64,000 nt of DNA. Origin: Aliidiomarina sp. Lineage in GTDB: Bacteria > Pseudomonadota > Gammaproteobacteria > Enterobacterales > Alteromonadaceae. Both the position numbers and the translations under genes were made by a program. The notes beneath the pieces are model-generated. The model was given only the letters and a program-made list of their open reading frames with translations, was not told the DNA's origin and made no database searches. Positions 1 through 8,606 of the stretch are shown piece after piece. The stretch spans positions 248,001 through 312,000 of the forward strand of contig NZ_JAIUMR010000002.1 in NCBI RefSeq assembly GCF_022565475.1, written 5' to 3'. Every line of letters starts with the position of its first letter. Position 1 is the stretch's first letter.

Positions 1-395
1 TGTCCCGGTGGTAACTGTGCAAACACAGTTCCATCGCCGGCCATTTGTGTAAATGAAACCTGATGCACACCGGGTGCTCGAGTCGCGCCGCTAACGCCAT
101 CCACCGGTAGGTCCAATGTACGCCCTGACCGCCGCCACCATTGCCGCAAATCTTTTAGCCAGGTTTCACCTTCTTGATTAGCCATGCTGATGTCATACCA
201 AACATTGAGATTCGCAACGGCCTGATGACGCTCATCGGCGAGCCAAATGGCAACATAAGGTCGATGATATTCGGCAACTGCGAGACGCGGTATTTCAATA
301 TCAAGCGTCATGCTGGGTATAGCCTCGGCACTAGCGCTTAAACTCAGTGTACCCACGAAAGCCGCTAAACACGCTTGGTGTGTCAGCCTCACCAT
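1..395 (-). CDS. DUF2271-type periplasmic protein, 3' part outside window
   Basis: An open frame runs from an ATG at 395 (minus strand) to the window edge without a stop, so the C-terminus is missing. A GAGGAG ribosome site lies just upstream (about 404-410). The N-terminus has a short basic segment and a hydrophobic stretch ending SLSASAEA, typical of a Sec signal peptide. The mature part contains EIPRLAVAEYHRPYVAIW, a WLKDLRQWWRR segment and DGVSGATRAPG, which I recognise as the DUF2271 family of predicted periplasmic proteins. The biochemical role of the family is not known to me; its members often sit next to PepSY proteins and TonB receptors in iron-acquisition loci. That fits the divergent Fur-box-controlled receptor at 513. 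Function beyond 'iron-linked envelope protein' is inference. Confidence 0.8.
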   Translation of the reverse strand, partial: MVRLTHQACLAAFVGTLSLSASAEAIPSMTLDIEIPRLAVAEYHRPYVAIWLADERHQAVANLNVWYDISMANQEGETWLKDLRQWWRRSGRTLDLPVDGVSGATRAPGVHQVSFTQMAGDGTVFAQLPPG

Positions 396-425
396 GTGAT
401 GTTACTCCTCTTTTCTAAATATAAA

Positions 426-475
426 TGAGAATTATTCTCAAAATCTCTAGACAATATAAATGAGAATCAATATCA
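426..475. promoter_or_regulatory. Two Fur-box-like palindromes in a divergent promoter
   Basis: At 426-440 there is a perfect 7-1-7 palindrome, TGAGAATTATTCTCA, close to the Fur consensus TGATAATNATTATCA. A second, imperfect copy lies at 461-475 (TGAGAATCAATATCA). A possible -10 hexamer TATAAA (455-460) falls between them, so Fur bound at either site could block RNA polymerase. The pair lies between the divergent DUF2271 gene and the TonB receptor, so joint iron repression of both is likely. Confidence 0.85.
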
Positions 476-512
476 TTTGCAACGAGTTTTTAATTCACTT
501 TGGGGAAAGAGA

Positions 513-2870
513 ATGAAATCAGGTCACTTCACGCTGGTAGCAAGCGCGATTCTTAGCGCATTAAGCGCCAGCGCCGCAGCAAATACCGAAACTTTAGAAA
601 CAGCGCCACAAAGTCAGCAGTTAGAACATGGTGCGGTAATGGAACGCATTGTCGTCACCGCCAGCGGTTTTCAGCGGAACTTGGTCGATGCGCCGGCAAG
701 CGTCACCATCGTTACACGAGACGATCTGCAGCGTCGACCGTATGCCGGAATCGCTGATGCACTGCGGGATATTGAAGGCATCGATGTCGGCTCTGGGCAG
801 GATAAAAACGGCAACATAAGTATCACCATGCGTGGTTTACCGGCTAATTACACCTTGATTCTTATCGACGGAAGACGGCAGAGCGATATTGGCGATATTG
901 GCCCGAACAATTTTGGTAATAGTCAGTTTATGTACATGCCACCACTCGAAGCAATTGAACGTATTGAAGTCGTGCGCGGCCCAATGTCGACCCTGTATGG
1001 TGCCGACGCAATTGGCGGTGTTATCAATATTATCACGCGTAACAATCTCGACAGTTGGCACGGCAGTGTAACGCTTGGAGCGACGCTTCAGGAAGACCGG
1101 CAGTACGGTAACGACGATAAAACCGACCTGTATGTGACTGGCCCACTGACCGATAACCTCACACTTGCGCTCTATGGTTCCTTATTTACGCGGGGCACGA
1201 CCGAACCTTCTTATCAAACGTCATTACCACTGCCGGATGGTACGTTATGGGAAGATTCAGGGAGCTTCGGTGACCGTAAAATTGTCGCCGCAAAAAACTG
1301 GAATGGCGGAGCGCGTCTTAACTGGCTCGTTAATGAAGGACATACCTTTGCGCTCGGCTATGACAGTGCCAAGCAGCGCTATGATAATCGCCTCGGTCAA
1401 GTTGGTACGCTCGATCAACCGGAAAGTCTATGGCGGGCGAGTAACGGGCAAGTACAGCCGCGCGTCGGCTATTCCGAGCATCAACGTGTTGAACGTGAAC
1501 AGTGGGTGTTGTCGCATCGGCTCGAGCTAGCCGCGGGTACATGGAGTTCTGATCTGACTCAAAGCCGCAGTGCTAATTTGGGGCGTTCATTGCCGCTGAC
1601 TGTGAGTGAACGGCAAGCGTTACAGACGATTTGGGATCGCGAAGTGGAACAACAGAACAGCACCCGGCCAGCCCTTACTGACCCTATTCGAGCAGAGCTC
1701 GATGCACTGTTTTTACCGCGACAGATGCGTGTCCTGGAGATTGACAACCTCATCATTGATACCCGTTTTGAGTCGATGATCGGTGACCATGCGTTTATTC
1801 TTGGTGGCCAGTGGTTTGATGCCGAAATGGAAGATGGTGTGTTTGGCATGTACGGCGATGACTATGCGACGGGAACGACACAAAATCACCGGCAATGGGC
1901 CTTATTTGCCGAGGACAACTGGGACCTAACACCGCAGTTAATTCTGACTTATGGTGCGCGTTTCGATGACCACTCGGTTTTTGGTTCGCAGTGGAGTCCG
2001 CGCGTTTACCTAAACTGGCGAGCGCACAGTGACTGGACGTTTAAGGGCGGTGTCAGCACTGGCTACAAAGCACCTGAACCCAATCAATTGTTTCCTGGCA
2101 TTGTCGGCTTTGGTGGCCAAGGCGTGATCCCGATGGTCGGTTCTCCGCATTTGCAGCCGGAAACCAGTGTGAATTATGAAGTCGCCGCCTATTACGATAA
2201 TGGCGATAATTTGAGTGCTAACCTAACACTGTTTATTAATGATTTCCGCGACAAAATCATTCGTCAAGACAACTTACCACATTGCGAGGTCGCCATTGGC
2301 AATGAGCCCTGTGTCGATATTGGTGAAGGCTGGGCCGAGCTTGGCTTTCAGCGCTTCGCACAGATGCAAAACGTTGATAAAGCGGAAACCCGAGGTGTGG
2401 AAATTGCCGCACGTTATCAATTACTGGATTACTGGACACTCAGTGGCAACTATACTTATACCGACAGTGAAGTGAAGAATGGCATCGACCGCGGCTTGCC
2501 ACTGGTGAATACACCGAAGCACATGGCCAATGGTCGGCTAAGTTGGCAAGCAACATCAGCCTTAGATCTCGCGCTCATCGCCGAAATTCGTGGTGAACGT
2601 TATCGCGGAGTCGCGAACGTCAGTGGCCCGAGCGGACCAGAAACACAGAAGCTTTATTATAAAGCCTATGAACTCATGCACTTGAGCGCTAGTTATCAAA
2701 TTAATGAGCAGTTACGAATCAACGCACGGGTGAATAATTTACTCGATAAGGATTTAACCAGCCGCTCATGTTACTTGGCGGAAACGCAAACTGAGTATGT
2801 CTGTTCACCCGATTTCAATACCGCTGAACGTGCCCGCAGTTTTTGGGTGTCAGTGAGCTATCAATTTTAA
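513..2870 (+). CDS. TonB-dependent siderophore receptor (FepA/CirA-like)
   Basis: Outer-membrane receptor predicted to import a ferric siderophore using TonB energy. I place the start at ATG 513 (785 aa), behind GGGGAAAG. An in-frame TTG at 477 would add 12 residues ahead of the signal peptide and overlaps the second Fur box. After the signal peptide comes a TonB box (ERIVVTAS, about residues 45-52). The plug domain follows (about 55-170), with DRDD/DLQRRP-type plug start and the GPMSTLYGADAIGGVINI segment. A beta-barrel fills the rest and ends in the aromatic SYQF typical of outer-membrane proteins. A Cys pair near the C-terminus (RSCYLAE...VCSPDF) is like that of the FepA/CirA/IroN group. 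Fur boxes just upstream support iron regulation. The actual siderophore cannot be told from sequence. Confidence 0.9.
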   Translation: MKSGHFTLVASAILSALSASAAANTETLETAPQSQQLEHGAVMERIVVTASGFQRNLVDAPASVTIVTRDDLQRRPYAGIADALRDIEGIDVGSGQDKNGNISITMRGLPANYTLILIDGRRQSDIGDIGPNNFGNSQFMYMPPLEAIERIEVVRGPMSTLYGADAIGGVINIITRNNLDSWHGSVTLGATLQEDRQYGNDDKTDLYVTGPLTDNLTLALYGSLFTRGTTEPSYQTSLPLPDGTLWEDSGSFGDRKIVAAKNWNGGARLNWLVNEGHTFALGYDSAKQRYDNRLGQVGTLDQPESLWRASNGQVQPRVGYSEHQRVEREQWVLSHRLELAAGTWSSDLTQSRSANLGRSLPLTVSERQALQTIWDREVEQQNSTRPALTDPIRAELDALFLPRQMRVLEIDNLIIDTRFESMIGDHAFILGGQWFDAEMEDGVFGMYGDDYATGTTQNHRQWALFAEDNWDLTPQLILTYGARFDDHSVFGSQWSPRVYLNWRAHSDWTFKGGVSTGYKAPEPNQLFPGIVGFGGQGVIPMVGSPHLQPETSVNYEVAAYYDNGDNLSANLTLFINDFRDKIIRQDNLPHCEVAIGNEPCVDIGEGWAELGFQRFAQMQNVDKAETRGVEIAARYQLLDYWTLSGNYTYTDSEVKNGIDRGLPLVNTPKHMANGRLSWQATSALDLALIAEIRGERYRGVANVSGPSGPETQKLYYKAYELMHLSASYQINEQLRINARVNNLLDKDLTSRSCYLAETQTEYVCSPDFNTAERARSFWVSVSYQF

Positions 2871-2903
2871 TGTTCGTCAATCTAAATGACTAAGGATATA
2901 CCT

Positions 2904-3284
2904 ATGTTGAAAAAGCTAATGACCATCACGATCTTCAGTGCGTTATTTTCGATGGCTGTGTTTGCTGATCAAGAGCGGATTGATCACTACAAAGGGGAGC
3001 CGTCACCCACACTTGCGGTGGCGATGAAGAATTTTGTTGAATACAACCAGCGTTTACAGGCGGTCCTCGCTAAAAACGAATTAACGGTTGAGGATATGGT
3101 GTTAATTCATGAGCTAACCTACACCTTAGAAAATGCTTTGGAGCGTATTCGTGAGGACTTGGAAGAACTTGCTGAAACTTTAGAAGATGTACATGTGGCC
3201 TCGGAAACGATGGATTATGACACCGCTCAGAAGGCTGGAGCATTGTACTTAGAGACCGCTAAAATTGTCACTTCTGGTCAATAA
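2904..3284 (+). CDS. Small periplasmic protein, DUF6746-like
   Basis: A 126-aa protein starting at ATG 2904, which has an AAGGA ribosome site seven bases upstream; the in-frame ATG at 2886 lacks one. The first 20 or so residues form a signal peptide (hydrophobic core ending AVFA|DQ). The mature part is acidic and helical, with the run EYNQRLQAVLAKNELT and LTYTLENALERI, resembling what I remember as the DUF6746 family of small proteobacterial periplasmic proteins. No catalytic motif is visible. It sits 33 bases behind the TonB receptor stop, so it probably belongs to the same Fur-controlled transcript. Role unknown. Confidence 0.7.
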   Translation: MLKKLMTITIFSALFSMAVFADQERIDHYKGEPSPTLAVAMKNFVEYNQRLQAVLAKNELTVEDMVLIHELTYTLENALERIREDLEELAETLEDVHVASETMDYDTAQKAGALYLETAKIVTSGQ

Positions 3285-3299
3285 CAGACCAAGACGTTT

Positions 3300-3343
3300 A
3301 GCAGGGTAAAATTACAGTAAGTAGGCTTTGGTTTTATCCTGCT
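3300..3343 (+). terminator. Inverted repeat, possible weak terminator
   Basis: A 12-bp stem (3300-3311 with 3332-3343, one G-T wobble) encloses a 20-base loop just downstream of the small periplasmic gene. Only a short T run follows, so termination may be partial or the structure may protect the 3' end of the mRNA. Confidence 0.4.
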
Positions 3344-3385
3344 TTCGCCGACAATAGCGGCTCTATATGGTAAGGAGTGATGGTG

Positions 3386-4141
3386 ATGAATAAATGTCTT
3401 GGTTTACCCATTCTGGCGTTTGCCGGCTTCAGTTTGATGGCGTGTTCGGCAATGAACGAGAACGACAGCGCCACAACGAACGAACCGGTTGAGCGTTTTG
3501 CTGCGCCGGGTGAGCAACAATTGCGAGCTTCAGGGAATGAGCCTTTCTGGTCACTTCAGGTGTTTGCTGAGCAGATCCACTTTCACCGCATGGGTGAAGA
3601 AGCCGAGGTATTTGCGCTGACGTCGCAAACGCAGTCGCCAGAAACGAGCCGCTATCGCTTTAGCAGTAATGCCTACGCCGGCACACTCGTGGTTCAAGCC
3701 GAAACTTGTCATGACAGCATGACCGGCATGCCTTATCCCTATACGGCATCGGTGCAAATACCGGGCGAGACGCTGCACGGCTGCGCAGGTGATCCTAGCC
3801 AATTATTACAGGTCAACCCATGGCAGTTTTATCAGCTCGATACCCATGCAGTCGCGGATCTGGTGTTAGTTACCCTGTATTTTGACGGTGAGCGAGTGAG
3901 TGGCAGTACGGGCTGTAATCGTTACTTTGGCGGTTATGAACTGACCGGTGAAAACCTCGTTTTCGGTAACCTAGGGGTGACCAAAATGGCCTGCGATGGC
4001 CCGCGCAATGAGGCCGAACAAGCGTTTTTAGCTGTCATTAACGACGTTCACCGTTTCGACATTGACGCTGAGGGTCATTTAATTCTGCACAGTTCGCATG
4101 GGCAAACCCTCAAAGCAAAACCGTATACGCCAGAAAAATAG
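3386..4141 (+). CDS. META-domain lipoprotein with COG3650-type N-terminal domain
   Basis: Predicted lipoprotein of 251 aa. Start chosen at ATG 3386, eight bases after AAGGAG; three in-frame starts lie just upstream but are too close to that site. The signal peptide ends in the lipobox FSLMAC-S, so Cys about 20 is the lipidated residue. Residues about 45-150 (ASGNEPFWSLQV ... GMPYPYTASV ... LHGCAGD) look like the COG3650 membrane-associated domain. Residues about 155-250 are a META/HslJ-like domain (SGSTGCNRYFGGY, TKMACDGPRNEAEQAFL). HslJ-type proteins are outer-membrane lipoproteins linked to heat and novobiocin resistance in E. coli; the exact role here is not known. It is monocistronic, ending in a terminator shared with convergent deoD. 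Confidence 0.85.
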   Translation: MNKCLGLPILAFAGFSLMACSAMNENDSATTNEPVERFAAPGEQQLRASGNEPFWSLQVFAEQIHFHRMGEEAEVFALTSQTQSPETSRYRFSSNAYAGTLVVQAETCHDSMTGMPYPYTASVQIPGETLHGCAGDPSQLLQVNPWQFYQLDTHAVADLVLVTLYFDGERVSGSTGCNRYFGGYELTGENLVFGNLGVTKMACDGPRNEAEQAFLAVINDVHRFDIDAEGHLILHSSHGQTLKAKPYTPEK

Positions 4142-4142
4142 C

Positions 4143-4174
4143 AAAAGGGCTCAATGTGAATTGAGCCTTTTTTT
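4143..4174 (+). terminator. Rho-independent terminator (bidirectional)
   Basis: A perfect 7-bp stem GGCTCAA/TTGAGCC (4148-4154 and 4161-4167) with a 6-base loop is followed by seven T and preceded by four A, so it can serve both the META lipoprotein gene and convergent deoD. Confidence 0.85.
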
Positions 4175-4188
4175 ATAACCTGCTCAAT

Positions 4189-4890
4189 TTAAGCGGTGTG
4201 TAAGGCAATCTTCATCATATGGGTAAAGGCTTGCTCACGGTCCTCGGCGCTTGCGGCTTCATGTGTTACCAAATGGTCGGAGACTGTCAAAATACAGGCC
4301 GCTCGTTTACCCAATACTTGCGCATTGTGAAAAAGCGCAAATGACTCCATTTCCACAGCGATTGTTGCTTGCTCGCGAAAGAGGCGTTCGTGAGCATCGA
4401 CTTCGGCACGGTAGAACACATCACTGGAATGCACAGTGCCGACAGTCAAAGGTATATCGAGTTGTTTCGCGGCAAGCGTTAATGCTTCATTCAAGCTTGC
4501 GCTCGGGTGCGTGACTGGACTGACATAACCATTTTGTGTCCGTGCATAACTCGACTCGCTCCAAGCAGCTTGCGCTAAAACGACGTCATAGAGTTTAAGG
4601 TCGGAGGTATAGGCACCACAAGATCCAACCCGGATAATGGACTGCACACCGAAATGGGTAAACAATTCCCATGAATAAATTCCGATACTCGCCATGCCCA
4701 TACCACTACCCATCACGGACACCGGTTTGCCTTGATAGGTGCCTGTGTAGGCGAGCATGTTGCGAACATGATTCACTTCACGGACATCTTGCAGAAACGT
4801 TTCGGCAATAAACTTGGCGCGCAGCGGGTCGCCGGGCATTAAGACCGTTTCAGCAAAATCACCGGGTTCAGCATGGATATGTGGGGTCAT
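4189..4890 (-). CDS. deoD: Purine nucleoside phosphorylase DeoD-type
   Basis: Cleaves purine (deoxy)ribonucleosides with phosphate to the free base and (deoxy)ribose-1-phosphate in the cytoplasm, for nucleoside salvage. The 233 aa match the length of the hexameric bacterial enzyme (E. coli 239). Conserved parts are the N-terminal TPHIHAE, the phosphate-binding GDPLRAKFIAE and RVGSCGA, the sugar-binding VEMESFALF and the base-site SDH near the C-terminus. The start ATG at 4890 gives MTPHIHAE, which aligns with the E. coli N-terminus. It is not in a deo operon here; its upstream neighbour on the same strand is an unrelated DUF2254 gene. Confidence 0.95.
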   Translation of the reverse strand: MTPHIHAEPGDFAETVLMPGDPLRAKFIAETFLQDVREVNHVRNMLAYTGTYQGKPVSVMGSGMGMASIGIYSWELFTHFGVQSIIRVGSCGAYTSDLKLYDVVLAQAAWSESSYARTQNGYVSPVTHPSASLNEALTLAAKQLDIPLTVGTVHSSDVFYRAEVDAHERLFREQATIAVEMESFALFHNAQVLGKRAACILTVSDHLVTHEAASAEDREQAFTHMMKIALHTA

Positions 4891-4959
4891 GGATACTCTC
4901 TAGGTTATTCGTGAAGCGCTCAGTATAACGAATGGGTCACACAAGTGCCTTGATCTGCG

Positions 4960-6243
4960 TCACTTTGCGTACGAGCGAATTTCGCTTACGAGTAATTCTA
5001 AAGGTTTTAGATCGGCCGCAATCTCTAACTGTTGTTGGGCGTGCTCGAGCGCAACCAACGCGCTTTGAATGGCGGCATCGCGTAAGTCTTGTTGTGGAAA
5101 TTGAGCCAACGCCAGTAATGCTTTCTGCAAGCGCAGTTGTACTTCAGCGAGTGCCGCCCCATCGCGCGCAATGGGCCGATAGAGATCCGCCATGAGATCG
5201 CTAATTTGCAGTCGTTTGACATACAGCCGAGTGCATTGACAGTCAGCCGTATCCACTTCTTCGGTTGTCGCCCAAAGGCTAAGAATACGCACACCACGAC
5301 CGATGATATCAATTGCCGTGCCAGGATCATTGACCGCCGGCGATAACGCTCGAGAGGCAATTTCCGCTAAAACACAGAGTCCAAATCGAGGATCTTGTTC
5401 ATAGCTGCGCTCCTGGTCAATGGTAAAACAGGCCAATAATTTGTTTGTGTCTTCATCGCTCAGCGCTTCAGCGTCGTCTTTCTCGCTCATAACCCAAAGA
5501 ATGGTCGTGTGCTCATGAACGAAGGCACCGGGTATCGCTGGTAAAAAGAGCTTTAACGATAACGATTCTGCGAGGTTTTGTAAGGCCGGTGAATCGATAT
5601 GTTGAATGTAGCCGATTTCACGGCTGGTCAAGGCCGCTGCGTTGGCAGGTGGTTCTTCAAAGCTATCAATTCCGATTCCGCCCAAACAAGGTGTTTGCAA
5701 ATAATGGCGTAGCGCTTGACTGGCTTCTTGCTCAACGCGATTAGTCGTGGCTCCAACTCGTCCTAACAGCGACAGGTGTTCAATCCAGCGTAAAATTGTA
5801 ATGACGATCAGCGCAATCACAACCAGTGTGGCAATAAACAAAACAAACCGACCGTTGTGCCCATAACTGTCCGTTTGCACGGCGATAATGCCAACGAGAC
5901 TGAAGAGGAACGAGCCGATGAACGTCGCTAACACATTCTGCGTGGTGGTGTCTTGGCGAATTAACTTTGTGGCGCGCGGGGTAACATTACTCGTGGCAGC
6001 GCTGTAAGCGGAAACCATCACCGTCAGCGAGAATGTGGTAACCGCCAGCATACTTGAGGCTAGGATATTGAGAATGTTATCCAGCGTATTCTGTTCGGCT
6101 TCAAACGGCAGTTCAAATGGCAGCAGGCGGTCGGCCAACATGGCAGTGAAAACGACAACGATGGCTAACAGTGCCATCAGTGTTGCACGCAACCAAAGTG
6201 CGCGGGTGAGGTGACCGAGAATCCATTGCCATTTTGAAAACAT
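4960..6243 (-). CDS. DUF2254 family membrane protein
   Basis: Predicted inner-membrane protein of 427 aa. Hydrophobic segments lie at about residues 18-40, 62-85, 107-125 and 133-152, giving about four membrane spans, followed by a soluble C-terminal domain of about 270 residues. The run SAYSAATSNVTPRATKLI followed by ATFIGSFLFSLVGIIAV is the signature of DUF2254. Its function is unknown to me. Spacing to the lipoprotein gene upstream at 6274 is 30 bases, so the two may be co-transcribed. Confidence 0.85.
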   Translation of the reverse strand: MFSKWQWILGHLTRALWLRATLMALLAIVVVFTAMLADRLLPFELPFEAEQNTLDNILNILASSMLAVTTFSLTVMVSAYSAATSNVTPRATKLIRQDTTTQNVLATFIGSFLFSLVGIIAVQTDSYGHNGRFVLFIATLVVIALIVITILRWIEHLSLLGRVGATTNRVEQEASQALRHYLQTPCLGGIGIDSFEEPPANAAALTSREIGYIQHIDSPALQNLAESLSLKLFLPAIPGAFVHEHTTILWVMSEKDDAEALSDEDTNKLLACFTIDQERSYEQDPRFGLCVLAEIASRALSPAVNDPGTAIDIIGRGVRILSLWATTEEVDTADCQCTRLYVKRLQISDLMADLYRPIARDGAALAEVQLRLQKALLALAQFPQQDLRDAAIQSALVALEHAQQQLEIAADLKPLELLVSEIRSYAK

Positions 6244-6273
6244 CCTGATTCCCTCAGTGACTAAACTAAACGT

Positions 6274-6882
6274 TTATGAGCAGACTAATACGCCATTACT
6301 GGGTTCGTTAACGATGCGCGGACGCTTCAACACCAGCTCAGCGGCTGGTTCTGGCCAGCGCTCATGGAATGACATCCGGCCCCGTATGGGACAGGTGCTG
6401 ACGCGGTAGGTTTGGCCATCGACACTTTTGATTTCTACATCGAATAGCACCGGCCGTGTCAGCGGATTTCGTAACGACATGAGCATGCCATAGTTGCCAC
6501 GGATTTGCGTGAAGTAAAACTCGAAAGTGCGTTCGGGATTTGTACGCTCGGTGACGTGACGCATGTGTTGTACTTGTTGGAATTCATCAAACTCAATCTC
6601 AACCAACACGCGTTCACCGGGCAGAATGGTGATCTCATTGTCGTAGACGACCGGCCAATATTGGTCATAGTCGAAAGACACTTCACCGCTTGGTGTTGCT
6701 AAGAGCACCTGCGTTGAAGTACGACAGTTGCGCTGCGTGTCACAAACTTCCTCGATAGTCGGTTCAGGTGCTTGGACCTCTGCAACTTGGCTAGGCGTTT
6801 GCTCTTCAGACGTCGACATACAGCCCGATAACACGAGCAAAGCGAGCGTGGTGCCAAGAAAAGACTTAGTCGATACGTTCAT
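6274..6882 (-). CDS. Putative lipoprotein of unknown function
   Basis: A 202-aa protein whose N-terminus has a hydrophobic core ending in the lipobox VLSGC-M (Cys about 21), so it is probably an envelope lipoprotein. The mature part has four further cysteines (EVCDTQRNCRTS, VSTCPIRG, and the penultimate residue VCS), which could form disulfides. I recognise no domain. It lies 18 bases downstream of the GGDEF-EAL gene and 30 bases upstream of the DUF2254 gene on the same strand, consistent with a three-gene unit. Confidence 0.65.
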   Translation of the reverse strand: MNVSTKSFLGTTLALLVLSGCMSTSEEQTPSQVAEVQAPEPTIEEVCDTQRNCRTSTQVLLATPSGEVSFDYDQYWPVVYDNEITILPGERVLVEIEFDEFQQVQHMRHVTERTNPERTFEFYFTQIRGNYGMLMSLRNPLTRPVLFDVEIKSVDGQTYRVSTCPIRGRMSFHERWPEPAAELVLKRPRIVNEPSNGVLVCS

Positions 6883-6900
6883 TGGTTATTCCATATTCGG

Positions 6901-8466
6901 TTAGAGTTCACGGGCTAGACCGGTCTGACTTTGACTACGGACAAACTGTTTAAGTGTATCAGTCGCCGCAGGTAGATTGCTGACAAACGCACTTAACTCA
7001 CTCACATTCATTGGTTTCGCCATGAGAAATCCTTGGACTTCATGGCAACCATGCTTGAGCAAAAACTTCAACTGCTCGGTGTTTTCGACGCCTTCGCCGA
7101 CAACTTTTAAGTCAAGCGAGTGTGCCATGGCTAATATCGTTCTGACAATTGTCCGGTCATCGTCATCGTGCTCAATGTCGCGAATGAAAGAACGATCGAT
7201 TTTCACTTCATGAATGGGCAAACGACGGAGAATATTCAAGGACGAATAGCCAGTTCCAAAGTCGTCGATAGACAGGTGGATCTTTGCTTGCCTCAGTGCT
7301 GATAGAGCTCTCAATGTTTCTTCAAAATTATTGATCACCGCGGTCTCCGTCAGTTCCAACGTCAAAAGTGACCAGTCGTTGAGGTGAGCAAGGCGTTGAT
7401 AGAAGCGCTCAACCGAATTGGCTTCGGCAAAGTCGATCGCTGATACATTGATGGACAGCTGTGGCACTTGGGTCCCTAAAAGGTCGGATGCGGTGAGCTC
7501 AGCGATTGCATGTTCAAAGACGTAGTCCGTAATTCGGCTAATCAAGCCTTGTTGTTCAGCCAGCGCAATAAATGTATCAGGACGGATCGGGCCCAAGTGG
7601 GGATGATTCCAGCGTAGTAGAGCCTCAACACCCGTTAACTGCATGGAGTGTGTTGCAAACATGGGTTGGTAGGCAACAGTCAGCCCCTTATTTTCAATGG
7701 CGTGGCGAAGATCTGCGGTTAACTGTAAGCGCGAGTGGATGCTTTCACCAAAGAAATGGTCATACAGTCGCAACTGCCCGGGGCCAAGGTTCTTTGCTTC
7801 TTCTTGGGCGAGGTTCGCGCACGCAAGCAGGTCCTTCAAGTTATCGGCGTCGCTCGGGAACATTGCCAACCCGGCGCCTATCATCAATTCACTTTGGTAG
7901 CCCTCGACTTTGAGTTTTTTAAAGTCTTCTTGCAACTCGCGAACAAGTAACACGGCATTCTCGGTATTTTTTACATTCAGCAGCGCAACTGCAAACTCAT
8001 CGGCACCGATGCGAGCGATTAAGTTTGGCTGTTCGGCAAAAAAGTCATGCATAAGATTAGCAAAGTCGGTCAGTAATTGATCACCGACGGCGTGGCTACA
8101 GACATGATTGATACGACGAAAATCGTCAATGTTAAATGTAATTAGGGCTACTTTTTGTTGGTTTTCGCTGGCAAAAGCCAACTCACTTGCTAATTCACGC
8201 CGAAACATGTGTTGATTAAGGAGTTGGGTCAGCTCATCACGGGAAGACAGCGTTCGTTCCTTTTGTAAGCCATGATAAAGCAATACGTATAGAAGCACGG
8301 CGGTAATTGCTACATAGCTCCAGCCTTTATAGGTTTGTAGTTGGGTGAGTGTTTGCACATCATCAACAATAGTTTCGAGGAATCGGTCGGAATAAAGAAT
8401 CCAAACAACCCCAAAAACCAAGTAAATCATTGTTCGCCAAAATGCGCTATGTCGAGGAGACTGCAA
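6901..8466 (-). CDS. Membrane GGDEF-EAL protein, likely c-di-GMP phosphodiesterase
   Basis: A 521-aa regulator of the second messenger c-di-GMP. Two membrane spans (about 11-30 and 47-66) flank a short periplasmic loop with the recurrent SDRFLE...QTYKGW pattern. A GGDEF domain (about 75-235) and an EAL domain (about 250-505) follow. The GGDEF signature reads RIGADEF, so the second glycine is replaced by alanine and cyclase activity is doubtful. The EAL domain keeps EALLRW, ELTET, SIDDFGTGYSSL, KIDRSF and GEGVEN, so phosphodiesterase activity is expected. The frame starts with TTG at 8466 behind AAGGG; the first in-frame ATG is codon 13, inside the hydrophobic region and without a ribosome site. 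TTG is therefore preferred. Confidence 0.88.
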   Translation of the reverse strand: MQSPRHSAFWRTMIYLVFGVVWILYSDRFLETIVDDVQTLTQLQTYKGWSYVAITAVLLYVLLYHGLQKERTLSSRDELTQLLNQHMFRRELASELAFASENQQKVALITFNIDDFRRINHVCSHAVGDQLLTDFANLMHDFFAEQPNLIARIGADEFAVALLNVKNTENAVLLVRELQEDFKKLKVEGYQSELMIGAGLAMFPSDADNLKDLLACANLAQEEAKNLGPGQLRLYDHFFGESIHSRLQLTADLRHAIENKGLTVAYQPMFATHSMQLTGVEALLRWNHPHLGPIRPDTFIALAEQQGLISRITDYVFEHAIAELTASDLLGTQVPQLSINVSAIDFAEANSVERFYQRLAHLNDWSLLTLELTETAVINNFEETLRALSALRQAKIHLSIDDFGTGYSSLNILRRLPIHEVKIDRSFIRDIEHDDDDRTIVRTILAMAHSLDLKVVGEGVENTEQLKFLLKHGCHEVQGFLMAKPMNVSELSAFVSNLPAATDTLKQFVRSQSQTGLAREL

Positions 8467-8606
8467 GAGATTAACCCTTTTTATTGGACGTTAATGTAAA
8501 GATAGCAGCGGTTTGGTAGAAAGGAAATTATCTTCTGCGATTCCGGTGGCTATATTTTAGTAGGCAAGCTAGGTTAGAATATCCGCCCCAAAATGAGGTG
8601 AAAAAC

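Noticed and set aside
477-512. Upstream TTG start for the first TonB receptor
   Set aside because: It overlaps the second Fur box, has no ribosome site and would place 12 odd residues before a normal signal peptide; ATG 513 is better.
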